Part shown: positions 11,587 through 21,753 of the stretch, one piece after another
How positions within the stretch are numbered: the stretch's first letter is position 1
Layout: every line of letters begins with the position of its first letter
DNA from: Eucommia ulmoides
Taxonomy: Eukaryota > Streptophyta > Magnoliopsida > Garryales > Eucommiaceae
Assembly: GCA_016647705.1 (NCBI GenBank)
Contig: CM028329.1
Location: 18,735,410 to 18,799,409, forward strand
Direction of reading: 5' to 3'
DNA: 64,000 nt
Translations under genes and position numbers: made by a program
Notes under the pieces: generated by a model
What the model saw: only the letters and a program-made list of their open reading frames with translations
Databases searched by the model: none
Told to the model about the DNA's origin: nothing

Positions 11587-12154
11587 ATTTTTTTTGTGTC
11601 AGTTTAGATTAGGGTTTTTATACTTATAGATGGGTGTAAATGTCCATTCACTAATTTTGTTAACTGACAAAAGGACTAAATAATAATAGAAGAATTAGAT
11701 AATAACTCTTTTTGTCTAAAAGGTTCATCGAGGAAAGAGAACCCTATTTTGGTTAAACAATAAAAAACCCAACAAAAAATAGAAAGCAAAATATGGAAAA
11801 TAAAGAACAAAAATAAGATGTAAAAAGAAAGACTATTGAAAGTAAAAAATTAGTGATTGAAAATTTAAAACAAAAACCAAAACTGAAAAACAGAAAATAA
11901 AGAAATGCAAAATATAAAAAAGAGTTATTAAGGAAAAGTAATAGTTTTCCGTAACATTGATTTCATTAAGGAAAATTCGTCAAAAATAAAATAAAAATGA
12001 TGATGTCAACCCAATTTATCAAGAAAAAGTTCGATAAGGGTCACAGTGTTACTTTTGCAAATAAGGAGTCTTGGAGTTTCATTTCAAAAGGCAGGGGGTT
12101 TTTTATTGTTACTTTTGCGAAGGATTAGGGGTCTGCTTGAAATTCATCCGAAAA
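11587..12154. other. No gene seen
   Basis: AT-rich, A-run-rich sequence between the DUF1645-like relic and the endogenous virus. No recognisable gene or transposon end was seen. Confidence 0.6.
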
Positions 12155-12481
12155 TTAGACATGTCGGTATATTAATATAACCAAGCTGAAATTGCAAATA
12201 GACCAACCCAATTTGCAGGCAGTTTCATTTTGGGCAGAATCATAGTAATAAAAAACAGAATCTTGTTTATCATAAGTTCCTGAGGGTTCAACCTCATTGT
12301 CTGAATCATTTTTTTCAGTATTAGTGTAGTGATCATGTAAATTTTTGAGTACTTTCCATTTTATTAAATCCTTGACTTCTTTAAAAAGATCAGTTTGGCT
12401 TAAAGCATAATTTATTAAAAAGAGTTTATTGAAAAAATTGATGAAAACACTTAGGGTCTTGCGATTATCACAAATAATCAA
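12155..12481 (-). pseudogene. Inverted ORF1-like fragment of the endogenous virus
   Basis: An open minus-strand frame of 108 codons has the same AT-rich codon use as the virus and a composition typical of its ORF1: a helical Lys/Leu-rich part and then an acidic segment (NTEKNDSDNEVEP). It faces the opposite way to the rest of the viral copy and abuts it near 12,482-12,490. I infer a rearranged end of the integrant. Its exact place in the viral genome is unknown, and its last 20 or so codons may be flanking DNA. Confidence 0.5.
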
Positions 12482-12490
12482 GAAAAAATA

Positions 12491-13663
12491 ATGAATGCTA
12501 TAAATAATAATAAGATATTGATAGAAAACTTAAAGATTGAAAGAATTGGAATAAGGGAATACTCTATGCCGTCTTATAGACGAGCTTATGTTTTAAATAT
12601 TGAAGATAATGAAACCTCATCTCGAGACAATAATGATAATATTGAAATATTAGAAGAATTAAATGTCCTAATGAACATTGAAACAAGTACTAGTGGTGTT
12701 AGATAACCTGTTAACCCAACTACTACTGGTCAAAGTACACAAACAACTCAACTTGTCCAACCAGAAACTACAAGTGCTGCAACACCACGTCCTTAAAGAA
12801 GAACAACTGATTTTCTAAATGACCCTTCGCTCTTTACTCCTCCATCGGTGAACGAAACATTTTCTGAAAATATGAACACGAATCCTGCCTTTAGAGATTC
12901 TAGAAGAGGAATAGCAAATGCTAAAAAAGAATTGCTTAGACAAAAATTTGAAGTACCTAAAACAGAAAATATTTCAGAAAATGGAATTTATTTGAATCTA
13001 GACAACTATATGGGAAACTTCTCGTTGATGGATGAAATAATCACTAAATGGGTAAAATCACTTTATACCATAAGTATATTTAGAAATGTGTTTGGTCATG
13101 AAGAAGTCACTGAGGACGCTTTTTCAAAATGGATACCTATGACCTTCTTAGGAAATGTCAATAATTGGTGGACTAATCTAGGAATTCATGCTAAAAACAA
13201 TATAAGAACTGGAGTTGTTATTGCAAATCTAGATGCTGCTAGTCAAGACGGTGATGCTTCAATGGTAATTGGAAGATTTGAGAATGCTATTAGAAAAGAA
13301 TTTTTAAGACAATTCTGGAATAAAAATGCCGAAGAAATTCAAAGAAAAAATAGAATAAACGCTATAAATCATTTGATAAATATAAGAATCTGTAATATGT
13401 GCTACTTTGAAGTATATACCAATGAATTTGCAAAACATTACTACAAGACTAATTTCAACACCTATGAACAACAAGTCTATCTAGACATGTATTTTTCTAA
13501 ATTACCAACCCAATATGCTAGAGAATTAATAACAAATTATAAATCCATACCAAACTGGCAAATGGAAGATTCTTTAGGAATAAGAATTGAATATGCCCAA
13601 AGACAAATAGGAATGTGGTGTGCTACTGCTAAAAATGCCGAATTATATAGAAAAGACCATTAA
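12491..13663 (+). pseudogene. Caulimovirid coat-protein region of ORF1, two internal stops
   Basis: One reading frame spans this interval, broken by TAA at 12,704-12,706 and again near 12,794, and closed by TAA at 13,661-13,663. An N-terminal low-complexity Thr/Gln-rich part precedes the block from 12,848. That block has aromatic motifs (NNWWTNLG, YFEVYTNEFAKHYY, YSKLP-like) in the position expected for a caulimovirid capsid domain. The same frame stays open to about 13,850 with a strongly Lys-rich segment, the usual nucleic-acid-binding tail of these coat proteins. The assignment rests on position next to the CCHC finger and general resemblance. Confidence 0.72.
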
Positions 13664-14114
13664 CTAGGACTCTGCTGTGACAACCAATCTGAAGCTCCTA
13701 AACAATTTGGATGTGCTGATATATTTCCTAGACAAAATAGAAAGCTATTTAAAAGAAATAAATACAAGCTAAAAAAGACATTTAAAAGAAACTTTAAACC
13801 AAAGGCTCCTTTTAAATCAGAAAGATTTTTTAAGAATTTTTTTTTAATAAAACCCCTAAATCTCGACCAGGGATAAAAACTGCTCAAGAAAAAACAACCA
13901 AGAACTGCAGATGCTGGGCGTGTAAAGAAATAGGTCATTATGCGAATGAATGTCCTAACATTAAAAATAAGCAAAATGCTAAGATAAAAGTATTCTTAGA
14001 ACAAGATGATTCAGATATCAGTGAAACAAATAATATTTCTGAAATTGACACTGAGGAAGAATTTTTCTATCTTGAAGAAACTAGTGATGATGAATCAGGA
14101 AGTGAGTACGAGTG
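13664..14114 (+). pseudogene. CCHC zinc finger and acidic linker of viral ORF1
   Basis: A Lys-rich stretch in the coat-protein frame changes frame near a T9 run at about 13,835. In the new frame the motif CRCWACKEIGHYANEC (13,906-13,953) matches the CxCx2Cx4Hx4C finger of caulimovirid coat proteins. An acidic segment (DDSDISE, DTEEEFF) follows up to a TGA near 14,116. The movement-protein frame takes over around 14,100. Two frame changes flank this short domain, so it is not translatable as one protein in this copy. Confidence 0.8.
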
Positions 14115-15424
14115 TTGATCCTGATATATCAATTGATACTGCTGAAGAAAAGGGTGATTATAAAGCCGAGGTAATTATTAATCGAAAATTACTTAAAAAC
14201 GTTGAAATATTTGGAAACAATGAGCTATTTCGTAAAAGTTTTTTGGATAAATTCAATAGAAAAAATATTTGCTACTACGGAGAATGTCAATTCGAAATTG
14301 CTCTTAATACAGAAGAATCAAAAGGAAAGATTAATATCCCACTTATTAGTAGAAACATGATTAATAGACAATTAGAAAAATTAGGAAAAGATAAAGATAA
14401 AATCGGTTATATACACGTTGGTGGAATACAAATTGTTTTTAAATCTTGCTTTAGAGAAGGAATTAACTTCCCAATAAAAGCAGCTGTTCTGGATAATAGA
14501 ATATTTGATCGAACTGATGCCCTACTAGGCCTTGTTCATGGAAACCTTAGTCAAGGAATACTAGGAATAAAAATATATCCAAAATATGCTGTTAGTATAC
14601 ATGAACCAATAATAAATGAAATATTTAGTCTTGCCCATGAATGTGCTAGAAAAGACTTTATGGAAGAAGGAATATTTCCTTATTCTATAACATACCATGT
14701 TGGTTATTTTCTAAGTAATAGTCATCATAGCGATAAATTCATGAAACATGAGTTCATCGAAATTGATAAAGTATTTGAACCATTTGCTAATATTTATAAA
14801 CCAGACTTAGTACAAGAAATTGATTTGCCTACTGACTGGAAATTAAATATCAATAAAAAACCTGACCTTAATATTGCTAGATTATCAGATTTTAGCAATT
14901 CGGGAAAAACTAGGAGAATATTACCTGATCTAGATGATACCAATAACTTTGAAAAAATTAAAAGGATTTCTTCTTTAAAAATAATTGGTGGAGAAATAGG
15001 AGAATGTTCTATAGATAGACGAATAATTGAAAAGAAAGTTGATGTTCCAATCTACAAGATTAAAGTAAAATATTTCAATGGAAATAATTTAAAAGAAGTA
15101 GAAGCCCTAATAGATACTGGTGCATCTGTTAGTCATATATCTCCTTATAAGATATCTGATGAAATGCCTAAAAATATGCTTAAAGAAGTTTATGTCTACA
15201 AAGATCTTAATGGATTCAAGCATATGATAACACATACTGCTGAAATCCCTTTAATCATTGGAAACAAAGAATTGTTATTCCCAATACATTTGGATAAAGA
15301 TGAAAAAATGGAATTGTTACTAGGAAATAACTTTCTTGACCATTGCTACCCTTATAGAATTACATATAATACAATAATGCTCACCATAGGAAATGAAGAG
15401 GTGCATCCTGCAAGAATTATATGA
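14006..15424 (+). pseudogene. Viral movement protein fused to a retropepsin-like domain
   Basis: An open frame of 472 codons; the part related to virus begins near 14,107. The first two thirds look like a 30K-superfamily movement protein, with FPIKAAVLDNRI and LLGLVHGNL (about 14,480-14,550), which works at plasmodesmata in this family. The last third has a complete aspartic-protease-like signature: ALIDTGASVSHI with DTGAS at 15,113-15,127, and LLLGNNFL near 15,314-15,337. The stop overlaps the next start as ATGA at 15,421-15,424, a compact junction common in caulimovirids. The frame itself is intact; the break is upstream. A protease-type domain here, before the usual one in ORF2, is unusual. 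Confidence 0.8.
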
Positions 15425-17244
15425 GAAATCCTATATTTTTCAAAATTGGAATTATTATTAATAATAATATCGTTCACATACCGTGTCTCTTGGACACTGG
15501 TGCCAATATTTGCTTAATGAATAAAAATGTATTACCTCTTAAGATGTGGAAACAGATTAAAAAATTAACTATAAAAGTCAAAGGGTTTGAAGGAAAACCT
15601 TTAGACTTAAATATCATTGCTACAAATATTGTAATACTATTTGGAGACCGATATATTAGAATCCCGCTAATATATCAACAAAATACAATGGGAGTATTAA
15701 TGCTACTAAGAAATAATTTCTTAAACTTTTTTAAGAAAATCTGCTTTACTCAAACAATTGGTGAATTTTTAACTCCCTGCTCACATTGGATAAAATTACC
15801 ACACTTTAACAACATAAACATCGTTTATACGCAAAAACGTGGTGATATTTATCTCTGCGCAAAAGATATTTTTGAAAAACTTACGAAGAATTTTGGTGAA
15901 AATCCAACCGATTTATGGGAAATAGATAAAACATACGCTATTATAGAATTAATCAATACTACTGATATAATCTGAGTAAGACCTATGAGATATTCTGAAA
16001 ATGATATCAAAGAATTTGATGAACAAATCCAGGAACTGCTAAATCTAAAACTAATACGAAAAGCAAAAGTCCCCACTCGAGTCCTGCCTTTATGGTTAGA
16101 AATCATTCTGAAATTAAACGAGGAAAAGCCAGAATGGTGGTTAACTATAAAAAGCTCAATGAAAAGTCTAAATTTGATGGATATTTCCTACCTCATAAAG
16201 AAAGCCTAATTAATAGAACCAAAGGTAAGAAAATTTTTCTCAAAATTTGATTGTAAAAGTGGATTTTGGCAAATAAAACTAACAAAGGAATCTGTTCCTT
16301 TAACTGCTTTCAGTACACCCAATGGCCATTATGAATGGCTAGTTATGCCGTTTGGATTAAAAAATGCTCCTCAAATATTTCAACGAAGAATGGATAAGGT
16401 ATTTGGTAAGATATCTGACTTCTGTATTGTATATGTTGACGATATACTTATATTCTCAGATGACGAAAAAGATCATTTAAAACATCTTAATGTCTTCGCA
16501 GACCAATGTCAAGAACGAGGAATCCTGTTATCAAAAAAGAAAGCTGAAATAGGAAAAAATAAAATAGAATTTTTGGGACTAATAATTGATGCCACAGGAA
16601 TCGAAATGCAACCTCATATTTGTGAAAAGATTACTGCTTTCTCTGATAATCTGGAAGATAAAAAACAGGTTCAAAGATTTTTAGAAGTTTTAAACTATGC
16701 TGAAACATTTATTGAAGGACTAGCTAGGCATAGACAACCTTTTCAAAGACTCCTTAAAAAAGGTGTTAAATTTGAGTGGACAGAAGAACTTTTTAATAAA
16801 ATAAAAGAAATTAAAAATCTTGCTGCTTATCTACCCAGGTTAACCTTACCGTCTGATGAAGATGATTTAATTCTTGAAACAGATACATCTAATGCCTACT
16901 GGGGTGCTATTTTAAAAACTGCCACTGAAAAATTTTGTAGATATACTAGTGGAACATTTACTGAAACACAACAACGCTACCACAACAATCTAAAAGAATT
17001 ACTTGCAATAAAAAAGGGAATAGAAAAATTTAGATATTTTCTTATTCCAAAAAAGTTTACAGTCGTTACTGATAATACCAAAGTCAAAGGATTTATATTT
17101 AATAAATTACCAACTAGTCCTGAATATAATAAAATGAATGGGTGACAAACTTTTTTCCAACACTATAATTTTGATGTTATTCATCGTAGTGGTAAACAAA
17201 ATGTTCTTGCTGACTTTCTCTCCAGGGAAGGCCATGAAAACTGA
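15421..17244 (+). pseudogene. Viral protease-RT-RNase H ORF, several breaks
   Basis: This is the replication ORF of the pararetrovirus. Order: retropepsin (CLLDTGANICLM, DTGAN at 15,493-15,507; the second motif reads LLRNNFL, with Arg where Gly is usual), then RT, then RNase H. RT blocks include DEQIQELLNLKLIRKAK, GFWQIKLTKE, GHYEWLVMPFGLKNAPQIFQ and YVDD (16,432-16,443). RNase H blocks include ETDTSNAYWGA, KELLAIKKGIEKF and VVTDN. Breaks: TGA at 15,973-15,975, a frame change near 16,085 that reverts near 16,235, and TGA at 17,143-17,145. The frame then runs through ADFLSRE to a stop at 17,242-17,244, overlapping the next ORF. No integrase is present, as expected. Confidence 0.9.
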
Positions 17245-18514
17245 AGAGATTCCAGAAATCTCAATCGAGATCCCCTTAAGTGTTGCTGAATTAATAGAGA
17301 AATATTGTTCGCAAGGACACTATTTTCTTAGTGCTGTTGAGGAATTGATCCATCTGCATAAAAACAAAAGTGTTAAAAGAATGAAAGAAATGGAAGGCCA
17401 AGTCTCCAGTGTTAAAAAGGATGACGGTTCATCCAGTGCTTCAAAAGATGATGATAAAAAGAATGACTGTTCTTCCAATGCTCCAAAAACTGATGACTCT
17501 AAAACCCCAATAAGCCAAATTATTGATGACCTGCAAAAAGCTACTCTTATCCGTTCTCCCAATCAATACGTTGATCAAATGAAAAAAGCAAAGGAAACCC
17601 TTACGGTTCCTAGCTCTCCTATACAAAAATTTGTCCCCTTCATAAGGATCCCACAAAATCATGTTGTCCCAGAAAAGAAATTCGTTGAAGTAGCTTCCTC
17701 TTCTTCTAAGGCCAAAAATAGCATGCTCAAATGTCTGAATGCAGATTTTTATAAAAAATACATTGATAACCTCAGAATTGCTTATCAGATTCAAGTACAT
17801 GAAGATTCTACTATCTATCCTTTCCATGAAGGAAGATATCCTAGAATGACCTGCTTACCAGAAACCCCTGCTAAAGAAATAAAAGATATGTTTGATTTCA
17901 GATATTTAGACTTTGTCATCTCTGACCCAAGAACCAGTGCTGAGAAAGGATTGCCAACGAAGGTGCAAGAAGCTATCAAAAGCTTCCGTGATCAAAGAAA
18001 CCAACATACCATTCTGATAAAATGTTTTAGTGTTGCCCCCGAAAAATGACATGACACTTATCATATTGTCCAGTTGTCAAAAAATTGTGCTAATCTGATA
18101 CCTGAATATAACCCTAATCAAGTGTTTAAAGAAACGCCTGAACTCCTAGAGGATGGAAAACTTGAACATTTTATTGCTACAAAGAGAGCTTTAGGTTTTT
18201 ATGTCCTAGAGAAAAAACTAAAGAAATTCATCGAATGGGATAAAGGGTATGTTTACCCTATGAGTACTGATAACCTGTTAATATTAACCATTGAGTACAA
18301 CCAATTTTATGGTGCCGCAAAAGTCTCTGCTATAAAATGGTTGGAAATGATACAAAAGGTGAGATTCTCAGCAAGCCCTACTGTTAAAAAATTAACCTGC
18401 CAAATGCTCAAACACCTAGAAGGAACCTGTGATTACTGTAAAGAGACTGTTGAAAAGAAGCTAGCTTGGGCAGACATCCATGGTGAAAGTGACGAAGAAA
18501 TGCTAATACTGTAG
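17234..18514 (+). pseudogene. Viral transactivator/inclusion-body-like ORF, one stop
   Basis: ATG at 17,234 overlaps the end of the RT ORF by 11 bp. The frame runs 427 codons to 18,514 with a single internal TGA at 18,047-18,049. The N-terminal third is Lys/Ser/Asp-rich low complexity. The middle has motifs such as YPFHEGRYPRMTCLP and DFRYLDFVISDPRTS, and the end has CDYCKETVEKKLAW. Position directly after RNase H and before the intergenic region is that of the caulimovirid transactivator, which in the family promotes reinitiation on polycistronic RNA and forms inclusion bodies. The assignment is mainly from position and size. It is the least damaged viral gene here. Confidence 0.65.
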
Positions 18515-19279
18515 AACGTCTCAATGTAGACACCCGTGAAAAAGGCTTGGAATCATGTGCTAAAAGATACTGATCAGACAAGAAAGAAATCCGTATACTG
18601 TTCATTCACGAGAAGAATTACTATGTTTGTCCAAAAGTGTCGGCGCTACTATGCTGCTACTATTTACTCACAAGATGCTACTGTACTAAACTGTTTGTTC
18701 ACAAGATGTGTTACTATTTACTTTTGAAAAAGATATACCCGTGATGTACTAAAGTTTCTTTTTTAGAATAATCCGTGTATAAAAGGAATGGTTCAAACCA
18801 TTTGGAAGGAAGGAGTGGAACAACTCACCTTTGAAGTTTCTTGTAAATATGTGCTTGTAAACCCCTCTCAGGAGGAAAGTTTGTGATATATTATGAAATT
18901 AAGTGTTTAGTGTTTCAAAAATATGTATTATGTTTTCCTTAGCTTATTTACCAATATCACTTGTGAGGATCCCATCCTACCTTATAAGAACCTAGAACGA
19001 TTTAGGCTTGGTATGGTGTCTGGAGTCCTTCAACCCTGTTTGCCAGAGTTCGGCATTTTTGGGTACCATGGATTGACATTGGAATACTGAAGCGACCTTT
19101 GGAGGCTACGGTCGTGGGTTCTAAAAGAAGACGTGGTGGACCCCCTACAGGTATAAAGTAAAGCTTGATAAGGAAGAGGTATACATATCACGAAACCTAA
19201 ATATTTTACCATAATATTTGCAAATGAGTACTCTGTCTTTTTATAACAAAAATCCCCTTTTTACCAGAATCCTCTCAAC
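18515..19279 (+). promoter_or_regulatory. Viral intergenic region and leader with TATA box
   Basis: A non-coding region after the last viral ORF. TATAAAAGG at 18,778-18,786 is a good TATA box, as expected upstream of the pregenomic RNA start. Upstream are three related motifs, TTCACGAGAAG (near 18,604), CTCACAAGATGC (near 18,668) and TTCACAAGATGTG (near 18,698), each followed by a TACT-type motif, which look like repeated promoter elements. The roughly 490 bases after the TATA box would be the leader up to the ATG at 19,280. I could not identify a convincing tRNA-Met primer-binding site. Confidence 0.6.
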
Positions 19280-19579
19280 ATGAATAAGAAAGAATTTGTG
19301 AAAAAATTCATACCCGCTTTTGAAAATATTGAATTAGGAACGTCCGAAGATGTTATTAAATTTCATGAAAAAATAGAAGCTCTACAACATGCTTATCTTA
19401 CTTTTGTTGCTAAAAAATCCTTAATACAACTTTCTGCTAATATTGAAATAGCTTATGCTCAGATACAAAGAGATAATATTGAAAGAAGAAGTGATGATAG
19501 AAAAATAGAAATTCTAAATAAAATTCGTAAATACTTGCTTGAAATTATAGAAATTGATAACCCTACAAAAGGAGGATAA
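19280..19579 (+). pseudogene. Viral ORF1 N-terminal repeat, first copy
   Basis: An open frame of 99 codons begins at the first ATG downstream of the promoter region. Its opening KKFIPAFENIELGTSEDV resembles the opening of the next frame, so the two look like tandem copies of one domain. It is helical and charged, with no known motif. It ends at TAA 19,577-19,579, and the next block follows in a different frame. I infer this is the start of ORF1, which in the circular genome would lead into the coat-protein region placed at the left end of this copy. Confidence 0.55.
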
Positions 19580-19608
19580 CGAATGATCAAGTTTTTCTAG
19601 ACAAGTTT

Positions 19609-20007
19609 ATGCTTGCTTTTGATGAATTAATTATTGGGACAAAAGATGATGTATATGATTTTTATGACCAAATAACTTCTGCAATAAAAGGAATGGAAAG
19701 AATGATGGATTTAAATAATGCATATTCTGAAATCCCTTCTATAAATGAATCCTTTATTGATATCAGATTAAGTAATTTAAGAAAGGTCAATTTACTTTAT
19801 GCTATTCTTCAATACTTGAAAACTTTGATAGCTAGTAATTATGGAAACTATTGCCCTGATGGAGAATTACGTGTTAAAAAAGAATTATTTGTTGAATTTT
19901 CTTCTGTTGGATATTACGCTGTCGGCTCCTCTGACCCACTGGTGCTCATGCAGTTTCTTCTTCTTCTTTACCGCAAATACCCCCAACTATATTTATTGCT
20001 TGAATAG
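19609..20007 (+). pseudogene. Viral ORF1 N-terminal repeat, second copy, and end of the integrant
   Basis: The frame opens before the ATG: DKFMLAFDELIIGTKDDV parallels the first copy residue by residue (F..F, GT..DV, F...I). The viral-type composition ends around 19,900-19,930. After that the frame reads through GC-richer sequence (from about 19,920, GCTGTCGGCTCC) that looks like host flank. The right junction of the integrant is therefore placed near 19,930, with an uncertainty of several tens of bases. Confidence 0.5.
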
Positions 20008-20325
20008 TGAGTGTAGGGATTGACTGTTCTGAGATTCTTCGCTCAGATTCCATCTTTTAGCTTCCCAAAAAGTTATTGAGATTGATTAGATTCGAAGATC
20101 AATTTTTTTTCATGCTCTCTCTTTCCTTCTCTAGACTGATCAAACACAAAATTTAGGCCTTAGGGAACTGACCAAGTCAATCCAACATGGAAAGTTTATA
20201 ATGTGTTTGGTTTTACAACCAAAAAATAAATAGCTATCGACAATTGTGAAAAAAAATTGGTTTATTTTTTGGAAATTTTTTAAAACAGGTCTTTTGTTAG
20301 TAATGACTTAAAAAAATTAAGAGAA
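20008..20325. other. No gene seen
   Basis: AT-rich flank between the virus and the Pack-MULE. No feature was recognised. Confidence 0.55.
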
Positions 20326-21722
20326 AAATATATTTTAAACTCTCTAGATATTGACATATTTTTAAATGGTCCTTCTTCGTTTGAGCGTTTCATTTTAAAC
20401 ACTTTAGTTTTTCAGCACGTTTTGATCATTCTGTCAAAAAATCTGTTAAAACTAACATAATTTTGAGAACAAAATAGTCTTTTTCAATATTTTCATTTTT
20501 TAATTATTTTCTAATCTTTTTTCATTTTTATTTTCTTTTTCTCTTATTCTTCTCTCTCCTGCTAAACACTCTTTCTTCCTCCTTCCGTCTCTCCCTCCCT
20601 TCCTCTCCCCACCGGCCAAAACAGGGGGTGCACCTCCCCCGTAATAGGGGTGGAGCCACCCCAAGTTGCGGGAGTGGTTTCAACCCCCCCGCGCAAGGTT
20701 AGCTGTATAGAACTATAGAAGTTTTGAAATCTCATTCAGCTTTTTCTGGCGGCGGCGCTCCGCCATCAGATTCTTCGCCGGAAGTCCCTTCTTCTTCTTC
20801 TTCTTCTTCTTCCCTTTTCGATCTCCATCTGTGATAGTACTATTTACAGTAGATTTATTTCCACCATTGTCGCCGCCATTTTCAACCTTATACTCGTCTG
20901 AATCGTAGTTCAAAAGTGCCTCATTGATGCTACAGTCTTCCACTTCTTCTCTAGTGCCGTTCTTCCTCTTCCTCTCCAAATTTCCGCCATTAGCGGCCAT
21001 GTTTTTCCTCAGAGCCGCCCTTTTCTGAAACAGAGTCAGTTGAGCTCCAATTGAAGAAAAACTAGGATTCTGAGGCAATTCAAGCAAATGGGTGGCCGGA
21101 GACTGTAAATTCGAGCTCAAATTGGGAACACCCAACTAAGATTCCGAGCTAAAATCGGCGGAAAACCCAAAAAACCCAAATCCCCTGTTCAACCCGAATT
21201 GGGTATCGACGGCCCCAGTTTCGCGTCCCGGATCGAAGCTGTTCTCTGGCGGGTTGTTAGGTATGGGATTGTACTTGTGGACGGAATGGATAGGGGGGTT
21301 CGGATGCAGAAAGTAGCGTACCTGAGATGCGTCGAGATTGTTGAACAGTGAAGTCGGTGACGACGAGCAAGAAGAGGATGTCTAGTCCACCGGTTGTAAC
21401 AGTAGATTCCCGAGGTCGGCGCAGGCGAAGTTCGGGGAAAACAAGATGCTCCCAACAGCGGAGTGGTGGAGGTGGTTTTGGACGTCAGCGTCGTTGTTGC
21501 CGGTGACATATCAGTCTCCATCTTCGATTTTGATCATTGATTTGAACGAAGCGAGTGATCCCATCTTGTCATTGGTCACGATTCCACCATTGCTGTGGTC
21601 ACCAGCAGTGGTGCTCGGGGTCCAAACGATGTCCTCCGCTCTAGCTAACATCTCTCGGTTTCTTCACAAAGTGAGCATAACCAATGACTGTTAAAATTAG
21701 CCCTGCGCAACTGTGTGTGTGT

Positions 21723-21753
<31 letters not shown>

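Larger units (their letters stand above)
12155..19930 (+). mobile_element. Endogenous caulimovirid (cavemo/solendovirus-like), permuted copy
   Basis: About 7.8 kb of continuous AT-rich coding sequence with the full gene set of a plant pararetrovirus: coat protein, CxCx2Cx4Hx4C finger, 30K-type movement protein, aspartic protease, RT with YVDD, RNase H and a transactivator-like ORF. These are followed by a TATA-bearing intergenic region and the start of ORF1. The linear copy begins and ends inside ORF1, as expected for a circular genome integrated in permuted form; an inverted ORF1-type fragment caps the left end. Coat protein placed before movement protein in one ORF, and a separate transactivator ORF, resemble Cavemovirus and Solendovirus. 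There are no LTRs and no integrase, as is normal for the family. Multiple stops and frameshifts make this copy defective. Confidence 0.88.

Noticed and set aside
12155..19930. Interpretation of the viral block as a gypsy retrotransposon
   Set aside because: There are no LTRs and no integrase, and it has movement-protein and transactivator-type ORFs plus a caulimovirid CxCx2Cx4Hx4C finger.
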